Translations under genes and position numbers: made by a program
Notes under the pieces: model-generated
Database searches by the model: none
Told to the model about the DNA's origin: nothing
The model's input: only the letters and a program-made list of their open reading frames with translations
Source of the DNA: an uncultured Sphingobium sp.
GTDB taxonomy: Bacteria; Pseudomonadota; Alphaproteobacteria; Sphingomonadales; Sphingomonadaceae
Direction: 5' to 3'
Assembly: GCA_946885845.1 (NCBI GenBank)
Contig: CAMPHJ010000003.1
Coordinates: forward strand, 124,001-188,000
DNA length: 64,000 bases
Part shown: positions 18,040-26,151 of the stretch, one piece after another
Position numbering within the stretch: the stretch's first letter is position 1
How the letters are laid out: the number at the start of each line of letters is the position of its first letter

Positions 18040-19497
18040 CTATTTCTTCATGAAATTCTGAAACCCCGGCGGCAGGTTGGGCATATTTCCGCCACCCAGC
18101 CCACCAAGCCCACCCAGATCGGGAGCACCGCCAGCACCCCCCATCAGCTTGTCCATTCCGCCACCGGTGAACATCTTGGCCAGCCCTTTCAGGCCGCCCA
18201 TCTTGCGGATCTTCTTCATCGCCGATTCCATCTCCTGATGCATTTTCAGGAGCTTGTTGACGTCCTGCACGGTGCGGCCGGAACCCTTGGCGATGCGGAT
18301 CTTGCGCTTGGCGTTGATCAGGGCGGGCTTCTCCCGCTCCTTGGGCGTCATCGACCCGATCATCGCGTCCAGATGGATCAGCGTCTTGTCATTCGCGCCG
18401 CTTGCCGCCATCGCCGCCTGCGCCTTCTTGAGGCCCGGCAGCATACCCGCCAGCGCGCCCAGACCGCCCATGCGCCGCATCTGGTTAAGCTGGCTGCGCA
18501 GGTCGTTCATGTCGAACTGACCCTTCGCCATCTTCTTGGCCAGCTTGTCGGCTTCCTCGGCGTCGATGCTCTCGGCGGCCTTTTCGACCAGCGAAACGAC
18601 ATCGCCCATTCCAAGGATACGTTGCGCCACGCGCTGTGGATGGAAAGGCTCGATCGCGTCGAGCTTCTCGCCCGTGCCCGCAAATTTGATCGGACGGCCC
18701 GTAACTGCGCGCATCGACAGCGCCGCACCGCCGCGCGCATCGCCGTCCATGCGGGTCAGCACCACGCCGGTCAGCGGCACCTGTGCCGTAAAGCTGGTCG
18801 CGACATTCACCGCGTCCTGACCCGTCAACGAGTCAACGACAAGCAGGATTTCCGCCGGATTGGAGACTTCGGCAACCGCCTTCATCTCGTCCATCAGCGC
18901 CTGATCGACGTGCAGACGGCCCGCCGTGTCGAGCATCACGACATCGAAACCCTGCAGCTTCGCCGCCTGCAATGCGCGCTTGGCAATCTCGACCGGCTGC
19001 TGGCCCGCCACGATCGGCAGCGTCGCGACATCAGTCTGCGTGCCCAGCACCGCCAGCTGCTCCTGCGCCGCCGGACGTTGGACGTCGAGCGACGCCATCA
19101 GCACCTTCTTGCGCTCTTTTTCCTTCAGCCGCTTGGCGATCTTGGCGGTTGAGGTGGTCTTGCCCGACCCCTGAAGGCCGACCATCATGATGACGGCGGG
19201 CGGGGACACGTCGATCAGCAGGTCGGACGTTTCCGAACCCAGCACGGCGGTCAGCGCATCGCTGACGATCTTCACCACCTGCTGACCCGGCGTCACCGAA
19301 CGCAGCACGTTATGACCGACAGCCTGCTCAGTCACGTCATCGACGAACTGGCGAACGACCGGAAGGGCGACATCCGCCTCCAGCAGCGCGATTCGCACCT
19401 CGCGCATCGCGGCGCGGACATCGTCCTCCGTCAGCGCGCCGCGCCCACGAAGCTTGTCGAATACTCCACCTAAACGATCGCTCAGCGAATCGAACAT
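18040..19497 (-). CDS. ffh: Signal recognition particle protein Ffh (SRP54)
   Basis: A 485-residue GTPase that binds signal sequences and, with FtsY (about 2.6 kb away on the other strand), targets ribosomes to the membrane. The N domain is followed by the G domain with P-loop MMVGLQGSGKTTSTAKIAKR, DVQRPAAQEQL, VMLDTAGRLHVDQALMDEM and TRMDGDARGGAALS. The Met-rich M domain includes MNDLRSQLNQMRRMGGLGAL and a Gly-rich tail ending PNLPPGFQNFMKK. The open frame runs far upstream to 20298 through repeats, but ATG 19497 (FDSLSDRLGGVFDKL) with GAGG upstream is the real start. Confidence 0.97.
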   Translation of the reverse strand: MFDSLSDRLGGVFDKLRGRGALTEDDVRAAMREVRIALLEADVALPVVRQFVDDVTEQAVGHNVLRSVTPGQQVVKIVSDALTAVLGSETSDLLIDVSPPAVIMMVGLQGSGKTTSTAKIAKRLKEKERKKVLMASLDVQRPAAQEQLAVLGTQTDVATLPIVAGQQPVEIAKRALQAAKLQGFDVVMLDTAGRLHVDQALMDEMKAVAEVSNPAEILLVVDSLTGQDAVNVATSFTAQVPLTGVVLTRMDGDARGGAALSMRAVTGRPIKFAGTGEKLDAIEPFHPQRVAQRILGMGDVVSLVEKAAESIDAEEADKLAKKMAKGQFDMNDLRSQLNQMRRMGGLGALAGMLPGLKKAQAAMAASGANDKTLIHLDAMIGSMTPKEREKPALINAKRKIRIAKGSGRTVQDVNKLLKMHQEMESAMKKIRKMGGLKGLAKMFTGGGMDKLMGGAGGAPDLGGLGGLGGGNMPNLPPGFQNFMKK

Positions 19498-19713
19498 CAT
19501 CACCTCAATTTGGGCCGAAAAGCCCGGAAAACTGCGCCACCCCGCCAAACGACAAAATCGCCGGCGGGCGAAACCTCGCCGGCCAGCGTCCATCCGATGC
19601 TCCCTTGTTGAGCGCCATGGATCTGTCAGGGTATCAGACGGCGAACCGCCCAATTGCGATGTAGCCCTTAGCGGATGGGCGCGAGGGATGCAATGGCGGG
19701 AAGCATACCCCCT

Positions 19714-19789
19714 CGTCATCCCGGACTTGATCCGGGGTCCCGATAGATCAGTCAGGGCAGCGGGACCGGGGTCAAGCCCGGGATGACGG
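19714..19789. repeat. Dispersed palindromic repeat, family D
   Basis: The left arm CGTCATCCCGGACTTGATCC plus GGGG is inverted at the right as CCGGGGTCAAGCCCGGGATG plus ACG, around a spacer of about 28 bases. It shares the CGTCATCCC end with family C but has a different core. Only this copy was found in the window. Confidence 0.75.
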
Positions 19790-19815
19790 ATGAGGACACA
19801 CCCGTCCGTCCCCCC

Positions 19816-19846
19816 CGTCATGCCAGCGAAGGCTGGCATCTCAGGA
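19816..19846. repeat. Single family C hairpin upstream of dapF
   Basis: CGTCATGCCAGCGAAGGCTG plus GCATCTCAGG is nearly identical to the left arm at 5207. A degenerate inverted relic may follow, ending near 19895. It lies about 100 bases before dapF. Confidence 0.65.
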
Positions 19847-19942
19847 GAGGTCGCGCGAACTGACCCGTCATCGCGGCCTCTACTGGGATGATGGGATGCA
19901 GACTGGCCTTTTCCCCCCACACCTCCTACATGCGCGACCATT

Positions 19943-20743
19943 ATGGGCCGATTTTCCAAAATGCACGGACTGGGCAACGACTTCGTCGTAATCGACGCGC
20001 GCGAGGACACCCTCGAAATGACCCCCACCCGCGCCCAAGCCATAGCCGACCGCCACGCAGGCATAGGCTGCGACCAACTCATCCTCATCGGCCAGTCCGA
20101 TCGCGCGGACGTGTCCATGCGTATCTTCAACAGCGACGGCAGCGAAGTCGAAGCCTGCGGCAACGCCACCCGCTGCGTGCCCCTGATCGTCGGCCGCGAC
20201 GTGCTGATCGAAACCAGGGCAGGACTGCTGGAAGCCAAGGCGATCGATGGCGGCGCCATCGTCGATATGGGCGCGCCCCGGCTCGACTGGGACGCCATCC
20301 CCCTCGCCTACGCGATGGACACGCTGACCATGCCGGTCAGTTGGGAAGACCTTCCCGCCCCCGCCGCCGTCAATGTCGGCAACCCGCATGTCGTCTTCTT
20401 CTGCGACGATATGAACGGTGTGAACTTCGACCGTTTAGGCCCGTTGATCGAGACCGATCCGCTCTTCCCAGCCCGCGTCAATGTGAACTTCGCGCAGGTC
20501 ATCGGCGACAATCATATCCGCTTGGTCGTCTGGGAACGCGGCGCTGGCCTCACCCGCGCGTGCGGCACCGGCGCCTGCGCAACAGCCGTCGCAGCCGTGC
20601 GGCGGAAGCTGGTGAGCGGCCCCACCCGCGTGACCCTGCCCGGCGGCGACCTCGTCATCGATTGGCAGCCGGGCGGCCATATCATGATGACCGGCCCCGC
20701 CACCCACGTCTTCGACGGCGAGGCCGACTGGACCCGCTTTTAA
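19943..20743 (+). CDS. dapF: Diaminopimelate epimerase
   Basis: Interconverts LL- and meso-diaminopimelate for lysine and peptidoglycan. The 266-residue protein has FSKMHGLGNDFVVIDAR, the first catalytic Cys in EVEACGNATRCVPLIVG, NVGNPHVVFF, and the second catalytic Cys in GLTRACGTGACATAVAAV, the two-thiol mechanism of the family. No strong SD is visible before ATG 19943. It is followed after three bases by mtaB, then ftsY, apparently one operon. Confidence 0.97.
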   Translation: MGRFSKMHGLGNDFVVIDAREDTLEMTPTRAQAIADRHAGIGCDQLILIGQSDRADVSMRIFNSDGSEVEACGNATRCVPLIVGRDVLIETRAGLLEAKAIDGGAIVDMGAPRLDWDAIPLAYAMDTLTMPVSWEDLPAPAAVNVGNPHVVFFCDDMNGVNFDRLGPLIETDPLFPARVNVNFAQVIGDNHIRLVVWERGAGLTRACGTGACATAVAAVRRKLVSGPTRVTLPGGDLVIDWQPGGHIMMTGPATHVFDGEADWTRF

Positions 20744-20746
20744 AGC

Positions 20747-22078
20747 ATGAGCGGCCCGCAGATCATCACCCTCGGCTGCCGCCTCAACATCGCGGAGAGC
20801 GAGGCGATCCGCGAAATGGCGGGCGGGCAGGATGACCTGATCGTCGTCAACAGCTGCGCGGTAACCGCAGAAGCCGTGCGCCAAACCCGCCAAGCCATCC
20901 GCCGCGCACGCCGCGACCGGCCAGAGGCACGGATCATGGTCACGGGCTGCGCAGCGCAAACCGAGCCGGAAACCTTCGCCCAAATGGCAGAAGTGGACGC
21001 GGTAATAGGCAATCGAGAAAAACTCGACCCGTCCCACTACCCGTCATCCCAGCGGAAGCTGGGATCTCAGGCCCAACGCCGTGCCCTCCCGCCCGAGACC
21101 CCATCCTCCGCTGGGGTGACGGATGTGTTGGAGGCAGCAGAGAAAGTCCAGGTTTCCGACATCATGGCGGTGCGGGAAACCGCGCCCCATATGGCCAGCG
21201 CCTTCGCCGAACATGCCCGCGCCTTCCTGGAAGTCCAGAATGGCTGCGACCATCGCTGCACCTTCTGCATCATCCCCTATGGCCGGGGAAACAGCCGCTC
21301 CGTCCCCGCAGGCGCCGTCATCGACAAGGCGCGCGAGCTTGTCGATGCAGGCTATCAGGAGGTCGTGCTGACGGGCGTGGACGTCACCAGCTATGGCCCC
21401 GACCTCCCCGGATCGCCCTCCCTCGGCCTGCTGGTCGAACGCATATTGAAGGCCGTTCCCGCCCTGCCGCGCCTGCGCCTCTCCTCCATCGACAGCGTGG
21501 AGATTGACGAGCGGCTCTTCGACCTCATCGTCCATGAGCCGCGCATGATGCCGCACCTCCATTTGTCGCTCCAGGCAGGCGACGACATGATCCTCAAACG
21601 GATGAAGCGCCGCCACATGCGCGCCGACGCCATCCGCATAGTTGAGCGCCTCAAGGCGGCCCGCCCGGATATCAGCATCGGCGCGGACATCATCGCCGGT
21701 TTCCCGACGGAGGATGAGGCGATGTTCGAGAACAGCCTGAAGCTGGTCGAGCAATGCGCCATCGTCCACGGCCACATCTTCCCCTACTCTCCGCGCGCAG
21801 GCACCCCCGCCGCCCGCATGCCGCAAGTTGATCGCGCCACCATAAAGGCCCGCGCCGCCCGCCTCCGCTCCGCCTGCGAAACCCAGCGCCAGCAATGGCT
21901 GCAAAGCCTCATCGGCAGTACCCAATCCGTGCTGGTCGAGCGCAACGGGCTCACCGGCCACGCGGAAAATTTCGCCCCGGTGCGCTTCGAAACGCCCCAG
22001 CCCCCCTCCTCCATCACGACCGCAACCATTACAGCCCTTGAGAATGGCGTGCTGATCGCGCAAGAGGCTCGGCAATGA
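20747..22078 (+). CDS. mtaB: tRNA t6A37 methylthiotransferase MtaB, carrying an in-frame repeat insertion
   Basis: A 443-residue radical-SAM enzyme that adds a methylthio group to t6A37 of tRNA. The UPF0004 domain has three cluster cysteines (TLGCRLNIAES, VVNSCAVTAEA, MVTGCAAQTEPE). The radical-SAM motif is NGCDHRCTFCIIPYGRGNSR, followed by LTGVDVTSYG and IGADIIAGFPTEDE, with a C-terminal TRAM-like domain. Between the first two domains, residues about 99-125 (PSSQRKLGSQAQRRALPPET and PSSAGVTD) are encoded by a family C palindromic repeat at 21042-21121. All catalytic residues are kept, so the protein is probably functional. The stop overlaps the ftsY start (ATGA). Confidence 0.95.
   Translation: MSGPQIITLGCRLNIAESEAIREMAGGQDDLIVVNSCAVTAEAVRQTRQAIRRARRDRPEARIMVTGCAAQTEPETFAQMAEVDAVIGNREKLDPSHYPSSQRKLGSQAQRRALPPETPSSAGVTDVLEAAEKVQVSDIMAVRETAPHMASAFAEHARAFLEVQNGCDHRCTFCIIPYGRGNSRSVPAGAVIDKARELVDAGYQEVVLTGVDVTSYGPDLPGSPSLGLLVERILKAVPALPRLRLSSIDSVEIDERLFDLIVHEPRMMPHLHLSLQAGDDMILKRMKRRHMRADAIRIVERLKAARPDISIGADIIAGFPTEDEAMFENSLKLVEQCAIVHGHIFPYSPRAGTPAARMPQVDRATIKARAARLRSACETQRQQWLQSLIGSTQSVLVERNGLTGHAENFAPVRFETPQPPSSITTATITALENGVLIAQEARQ
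21042..21121. repeat. Family C palindromic repeat inside the mtaB coding sequence
   Basis: The left hairpin arm CGTCATCCCAGCGGAAGCTG plus GGATCTCAGG and the inverted right arm starting GAGACCCCATCCTCCGCTGG and ending GGTGACG lie 80 bases apart end to end, within codons 99-125 of mtaB. Reading frame is kept with no stop. The sequence is the same type as the intergenic copies at 5207 and 63661. Confidence 0.85.
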
Positions 22079-23013
22079 CTGAACCCGGCACCAGCTGGCG
22101 CGACCGCCTCTTCGGCGGCTTGAAGCGCACCTCCGACAAGCTTGGCGAAAACCTCACCGGCATTTTCACCAAGGCCGCACTCGACGAACAAACGCTCGAC
22201 GAGATCGAGGAAGCGCTGATCGTCAGCGACCTTGGCCCCGCTATGGCGGCGCGCGTGCGTGATCGCCTGTCCGAAGGCCGCTACAATCGCGAACTGACGG
22301 AAGACTATCTGCGCGAAATCATCGCGGAGGAGATCGAGAAGGTCCTCGCCCCGGTCGCCCGCCCGCTGGAGATCGAGGCCTTTCCCCGTCCTCAAGTCAT
22401 CCTGGTCATCGGCGTCAATGGCTCCGGCAAGACCACCACCATCGCCAAGCTCGCCAATAATTTCCTGGAGCAGGATTATGGCGTCATGCTGGCGGCGGGC
22501 GACACTTTCCGCGCCGCCGCGATCGGGCAGCTGAAGGTCTGGGCCGACCGCCTGGGCATCCCCATAGTCGCGGGCAAGGAGGGCGGCGACGCAGCGGGTA
22601 TCGTGTTCGATGCGGTCAAGCAGGCAACCGCCACCGGCATCGACGTGCTGATCGTCGACACCGCCGGCCGACTGCAGAACAAGACCGAGCTGATGGATGA
22701 ACTGGCCAAGATCCGCCGCGTCCTTGGCCGGTTGAACCCGGCCGCACCCCATGACGTTGTGCTGGTGCTGGATGCCACCACGGGACAAAATGCGTTGAAC
22801 CAGATCGAGGTTTTCAAGGAAGTCGCGCAAGTCACTGGCCTCGTCATGACGAAGCTGGACGGCACCGCGCGCGGCGGCGTGCTGGTCGCGGCGGCGGAGA
22901 AATATCGCCTGCCCATCCATGCTATCGGCGTTGGGGAAAAGATAGAGGATCTGCGCCCCTTCGATGCCGGGGACATGGCGCGGGCGATCGCGGGGACCGC
23001 CTATGCGCGGTAA
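22075..23013 (+). CDS. ftsY: Signal recognition particle receptor FtsY
   Basis: A 312-residue SRP receptor GTPase. The NG core has P-loop LVIGVNGSGKTTTIAKLANN, AGDTFRAAAIGQLKVWADR, DVLIVDTAGRLQNKTELMDE, TKLDGTARGGVLV and HAIGVGEKIEDLRPFDAGDM. The N-terminal acidic A domain of E. coli FtsY is essentially missing, as in many alphaproteobacteria. Pairs with Ffh at 18-19.5 kb. Starts by overlapping the mtaB stop. Confidence 0.97.
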   Translation: MTEPGTSWRDRLFGGLKRTSDKLGENLTGIFTKAALDEQTLDEIEEALIVSDLGPAMAARVRDRLSEGRYNRELTEDYLREIIAEEIEKVLAPVARPLEIEAFPRPQVILVIGVNGSGKTTTIAKLANNFLEQDYGVMLAAGDTFRAAAIGQLKVWADRLGIPIVAGKEGGDAAGIVFDAVKQATATGIDVLIVDTAGRLQNKTELMDELAKIRRVLGRLNPAAPHDVVLVLDATTGQNALNQIEVFKEVAQVTGLVMTKLDGTARGGVLVAAAEKYRLPIHAIGVGEKIEDLRPFDAGDMARAIAGTAYAR

Positions 23014-23040
23014 CCCAAAGCATCTTGCAACAGCCACCCG

Positions 23041-23106
23041 GTACTCCTGCGAAGGCAGGAGTCCAGTCCCCCCGTCCGAACTGGGTTCCTGCCTTCGCAG
23101 GAACAC
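23041..23106. repeat. Dispersed palindromic repeat, family B, copy 3
   Basis: GTACTCCTGCGAAGGCAGGA plus GTCCAGTCC is followed by a short spacer and an inverted arm ending TGCCTTCGCAGGAACAC. It lies between ftsY and yciB. The reading frame of yciB happens to stay open through it, so automatic start calls may wrongly include the repeat. Confidence 0.82.
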
Positions 23107-23120
23107 GGAGCCGCACAAAA

Positions 23121-23768
23121 ATGCCTGACACCAAACCAGCTCATAACGGCAACCTCAGCCTCGCCCTCGATTTCGGGCCGCTGCTCGTTTTCTTCCTGAC
23201 CTACAAGGGCGCTGGCTGGTTCTGGGGCGCCTCCAACCCGATCACCGCGATGAGCCTGGGCACCGCCGCCTTCATGGCCGCGATCGTCATCGCCGTTATC
23301 ATCTCCAAGGTGAAGCTGGGCCGCGTGTCGCCGATGCTGTGGCTGTCGGCCATGCTGATCCTGTTCTTTGGCGGTCTCACCATCTACTTCCAGGATCAGA
23401 GCTTCATTCAGATCAAGCCGACCATCATCTACTGCTTCTTCTCGCTGATGCTGTTCGGCGGCCTTCTGCGCGGCAAGGCGCTGCTCAAATATATATTGCA
23501 GGCAGCCTATGACGGACTGACCGACGAAGGCTGGCGCAAGCTGTCACGCAACTGGGGCGTCTTTTTCGCGGCCATGGCGGTCGCCAACGAAGTGATGCGT
23601 CAATCGATGAGCTTCGACGCATGGCTGGCGATCAAGGTCTGGGGCGTCACCATAGTCTCGCTTCTCTTTGCGCTGGCAAACATCCCGATGTTGATGCGCC
23701 ACGGACTTGCACTGGGCAATAATCTGGATAGCGAGGAAATCGGCGAAACCACCCCGCCGCAGGGCTGA
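23121..23768 (+). CDS. yciB: Inner-membrane septation protein A family (YciB/IspZ)
   Basis: A 215-residue protein with five to six predicted membrane helices. Family marks are LDFGPLLVFFLTYKG near the N terminus, FGGLTIYFQDQSFIQIKPTI in the middle and LSRNWGVFFAAMAVANEVMR. YciB affects cell-envelope synthesis and division in enterobacteria and Shigella; the molecular role is unresolved. ATG 23121 is chosen because everything upstream in the frame is a family B repeat. Probably the end of the dapF-mtaB-ftsY operon. Confidence 0.93.
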   Translation: MPDTKPAHNGNLSLALDFGPLLVFFLTYKGAGWFWGASNPITAMSLGTAAFMAAIVIAVIISKVKLGRVSPMLWLSAMLILFFGGLTIYFQDQSFIQIKPTIIYCFFSLMLFGGLLRGKALLKYILQAAYDGLTDEGWRKLSRNWGVFFAAMAVANEVMRQSMSFDAWLAIKVWGVTIVSLLFALANIPMLMRHGLALGNNLDSEEIGETTPPQG

Positions 23769-23777
23769 TCCAACCTT

Positions 23778-23821
23778 ACTGGTGCGAAGGCAGGGTCCAG
23801 TCCAAACGGCCAGAGTGGACT
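23778..23821. repeat. Decayed family B repeat
   Basis: GGTGCGAAGGCAGGGTCCAG and the following GAGTGGACTC recall family B but have lost the perfect hairpins. It lies in the convergent gap between yciB and the next gene. Identification is by eye and tentative. Confidence 0.4.
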
Positions 23822-23874
23822 CATTCGTTCAGGGCGGAACCGGGCCTTCGCCCAGCCCCGCCCGAAAGATCAGG

Positions 23875-24438
23875 TCAACCGCCGTTGAAGTTGATCATGC
23901 AATACAGCATCGGCAGCGACAGCAGCGTGTTCATGCGTGAAAAGATCATGGCGGTGGTCGCCGCCTTGGCCTTCGCCGCATCTTCAGCCGCGACGATATC
24001 CAGCGCCTTTTTCTGGTTCGGCCAGATGATGAACCATACGTTGAACGCCATCACCAGCGCCAGCCACATGCCGATGCCAATCAGCACGAAACCGGGCACG
24101 AACGTCAACGCTTCCACCAGATAGGCACTGCGCCATGCGATGATTACGCCGGTCAGCACGGTCAGCGCGGCGCCCCAGCGAAAGAAAAACAGGGCCGAAG
24201 GCGCGATAAATTTCGACACGCCTGGTTTCAGTTCGGCCGGAACCTTGGGCATGGTCGGGATCTGGACGAAGTTGAAATAATAAAGAAGCCCGATCCAGAC
24301 GACGCCGAAAAACAGGTGAAGCCAGCGCAGGATGGCCTGTTCTGCTATTGTGTTCGCAGGCACCGCGAAAATCACGATCAGCGCCAGTACCAGCCCTGCG
24401 GCCAGCACCAGATGCAAATTGCCGAAAAATTTTGCCAT
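23875..24438 (-). CDS. Membrane protein of the urate-oxidase N-terminal-like family
   Basis: A 187-residue protein with about five hydrophobic helices. The order of motifs (LRWLHLFFGVVWIGLLYYFN, QIPTMPKVPAE, RWGAALTVLTGVIIAW, NVWFIIWPNQKKAL) matches the Urate_ox_N-type domain found fused to cytochrome c in PuuD-like urate oxidases. Here the membrane part stands alone and no cytochrome domain is present. Conserved His and Trp residues in helix 2 might bind haem, but that is inference. Function of stand-alone members is unknown. Convergent with yciB and divergent from sodB. Confidence 0.7.
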   Translation of the reverse strand: MAKFFGNLHLVLAAGLVLALIVIFAVPANTIAEQAILRWLHLFFGVVWIGLLYYFNFVQIPTMPKVPAELKPGVSKFIAPSALFFFRWGAALTVLTGVIIAWRSAYLVEALTFVPGFVLIGIGMWLALVMAFNVWFIIWPNQKKALDIVAAEDAAKAKAATTAMIFSRMNTLLSLPMLYCMINFNGG

Positions 24439-24648
24439 TGATCCGTCCCCTATTGTCCAGCCGCTGCTAACGAGCGGCCTGACCGGTGATTCTAAGTCAT
24501 CGTTACGCTGCTGTCACATGGATAATTCCGCTGCCTTAAACGAAAATATCCTGTTTTCTGCAGTGCAATAAGGCTGCTACGGGCGGGGACCCTTCCGGCT
24601 GCATACCCGTTATGCGGCCATCCATCCCAGAACCCGAGGAGTTCCGAC

Positions 24649-25260
24649 ATGGCCTTTGTGCTGCCCAATCTTCCCTATCCCAAGGATGCCTTTGGCGACA
24701 TTCTTTCGGTCGAAACATTCGATTTTCACCATGGCAAGCATCACAATGCCTATGTCGTAAAAGCCAATGAACTGGTCGCCGCCGATCCCGCACTTCAGGG
24801 CAAGTCGCTGGTCGACCTGATCAAGAGCAGCAAGGGCGCACTGTTCAATCAGGTCGGGCAAATCTGGAACCACAGCTTCTACTGGCTCTGCCTTTCGCCT
24901 GAAAAGAAGCAGCCGTCTGGCCAGCTTCTCAACCTCATCAACGAAGGCTTCGGGTCGGTCGACGCGCTGCTCGACAAGCTGAAGGCGGAGGCAGTGGGCC
25001 ATTTCGCCAGCGGCTGGGCTGCGCTGATCCTGAACGACGGCAAGCTGGAGGTTACCAGCTACCACGACGCCGACACGCCGGTTGCCCACGGCCATGCGCC
25101 GCTGCTGATCCTCGATGTATGGGAACATGCCTATTATATCGATTATCGGAACTTGCGCCCTAACTATGCCGAACGCCTGCTCAAGGAAGCAATCGACTGG
25201 GACTTCGTCGCGCTGAATCTCGACGGCGAAGGCGCGAGCCGCGCCGACCAGCCGGGCTGA
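24649..25260 (+). CDS. sodB: Superoxide dismutase [Fe]
   Basis: A 203-residue Fe/Mn-family superoxide dismutase. Metal-ligand motifs are FDFHHGKHHNAYV, IWNHSFYWLCLSP and ILDVWEHAYYIDYRNLRPNY. The Gln in VGQIWNH combined with a small residue at the later position (HDADTP rather than NQDSP) points to the iron type rather than manganese. No signal peptide, so cytoplasmic. A long perfect hairpin follows the stop. Neighbours include a hemerythrin-like and a [2Fe-2S] protein, a plausible oxygen/iron theme. Confidence 0.95.
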   Translation: MAFVLPNLPYPKDAFGDILSVETFDFHHGKHHNAYVVKANELVAADPALQGKSLVDLIKSSKGALFNQVGQIWNHSFYWLCLSPEKKQPSGQLLNLINEGFGSVDALLDKLKAEAVGHFASGWAALILNDGKLEVTSYHDADTPVAHGHAPLLILDVWEHAYYIDYRNLRPNYAERLLKEAIDWDFVALNLDGEGASRADQPG

Positions 25261-25268
25261 TCCATAAT

Positions 25269-25301
25269 GCCATCCGCCGCTCCCAACGAGCGGCGGATGG
25301 C
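25269..25301 (+). terminator. Strong hairpin after sodB
   Basis: GCCATCCGCCGCT and AGCGGCGGATGGC form a perfect 13-bp stem with a 7-base loop, eight bases after the sodB stop. Only a weak T-rich stretch follows about 12 bases later, so it may stabilise mRNA rather than be a classic intrinsic terminator. Confidence 0.6.
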
Positions 25302-25382
25302 CATGCCTGCTCATTTCGTTTTCGGAACGGTTTATTAACAGGGCTATGTCATAAGCATCCGCAGTTGAACGGAAGCGGCCCG

Positions 25383-25814
25383 ATGGATCTCGCGCAATTA
25401 CAGGCACAGCATGTTGCCATCGAAAAACTGGCAAACCAGTTTCTGTCGCTTATCGCTGATGACCGCCTGGCCCGTCCACTGGGCACACTACGCTGGCAAC
25501 TGGCGCGAGAGCTGATGGCTCACCTCGCACTCGAAGACCGAATTTTCTATCCATCCATGCAACGCCAGGCGCATGCTCAGTTGCGCGACACCGCAGCCCG
25601 GCTTCAGGTGGAAATGGGGCCGATCGCCGCTTCATTTTCCCACTATATGTCCCGATGGAGCGATGATCGTATCGCACGCGAATGGTGCGATTTTTGCCGC
25701 GAAAGTCGACAGATGATCGACGCCATCCTCCACCGGATGCGCAAAGAGGAACATCTGCTGATGCCTCTGCTCGCCGAGGCGGGGCTGGAACCGCCCCTGA
25801 AACGCGCTAGCTGA
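25383..25814 (+). CDS. Hemerythrin-like HHE-domain protein
   Basis: A 143-residue four-helix-bundle protein. Candidate di-iron ligands are the His in AQHVAIEKLANQFL, HLALEDRIFYPSM (H-x3-E), the central helix with FSHYMSRW, and HRMRKEEHLLMPLL. HHE proteins bind oxygen, nitric oxide or serve in iron repair. GGAAG eight bases before ATG 25383 supports this start over an upstream TTG. The last eight bases overlap the end of the convergent ferredoxin-like gene. Exact function unknown. Confidence 0.8.
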   Translation: MDLAQLQAQHVAIEKLANQFLSLIADDRLARPLGTLRWQLARELMAHLALEDRIFYPSMQRQAHAQLRDTAARLQVEMGPIAASFSHYMSRWSDDRIAREWCDFCRESRQMIDAILHRMRKEEHLLMPLLAEAGLEPPLKRAS

Positions 25815-26151
25815 CCGCGATCCGGTCCTGAAGCAGGTCCAGCGTCTCCGCCAGTTCATCCAGATCAGCACCCCGGCGCACCAACAACCATTCGCGCGCC
25901 TGCGCTCCGTTGACCACCGTCACCGCGCCTTTGGGACAGACGCCCAGGCAATTGACTTCAACAATGCCCGCCGCCGCTTTGCGCCCCTTCTTCAGGGCAA
26001 GATGCTTGCGCAAGGCCTTCGCAAGCCGCTCATCACCATCGGGCCCGAAGCCGCCGTCCAGCTTCTTTGAACATTTGCGGCAGACCAGCACCGCTTTGCG
26101 CCAATTTGAACGGACGTGATCCGTCAATCCACGGTTTCCCGCGGTTTCCAT
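25807..26151 (-). CDS. Thioredoxin-fold [2Fe-2S] ferredoxin-like protein
   Basis: A 114-residue protein with CRKCSKKL near residue 24 and NCLGVCPKGAVTVV near residue 67. The C-x2-C plus C-x3-C pattern fits thioredoxin-like [2Fe-2S] ferredoxins. It probably carries electrons or binds metal; no partner is encoded nearby. The ATG at 26151 lies inside the 3' end of the J-domain gene; the TTG at 26127, which overlaps that gene's stop as TTGA, is an equally good start. Tail overlaps the convergent hemerythrin-like gene. Confidence 0.75.
   Translation of the reverse strand: METAGNRGLTDHVRSNWRKAVLVCRKCSKKLDGGFGPDGDERLAKALRKHLALKKGRKAAAGIVEVNCLGVCPKGAVTVVNGAQAREWLLVRRGADLDELAETLDLLQDRIAVS

Larger units (their letters stand above)
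19498..19942. other. Divergent ffh/dapF gap with repeats
   Basis: These 445 bases between divergent genes should hold both promoters. I see no convincing -35/-10 pair. The region carries a paired family D repeat at 19714-19789 and a family C hairpin at 19816-19846. An open frame running through it on the minus strand is an artefact of high GC. Confidence 0.6.

Noticed and set aside
19498..20298. N-terminal extension of Ffh to 752 residues
   Set aside because: It crosses repeats and the opposing dapF gene and has no SRP homology; ATG 19497 with GAGG gives the standard protein.
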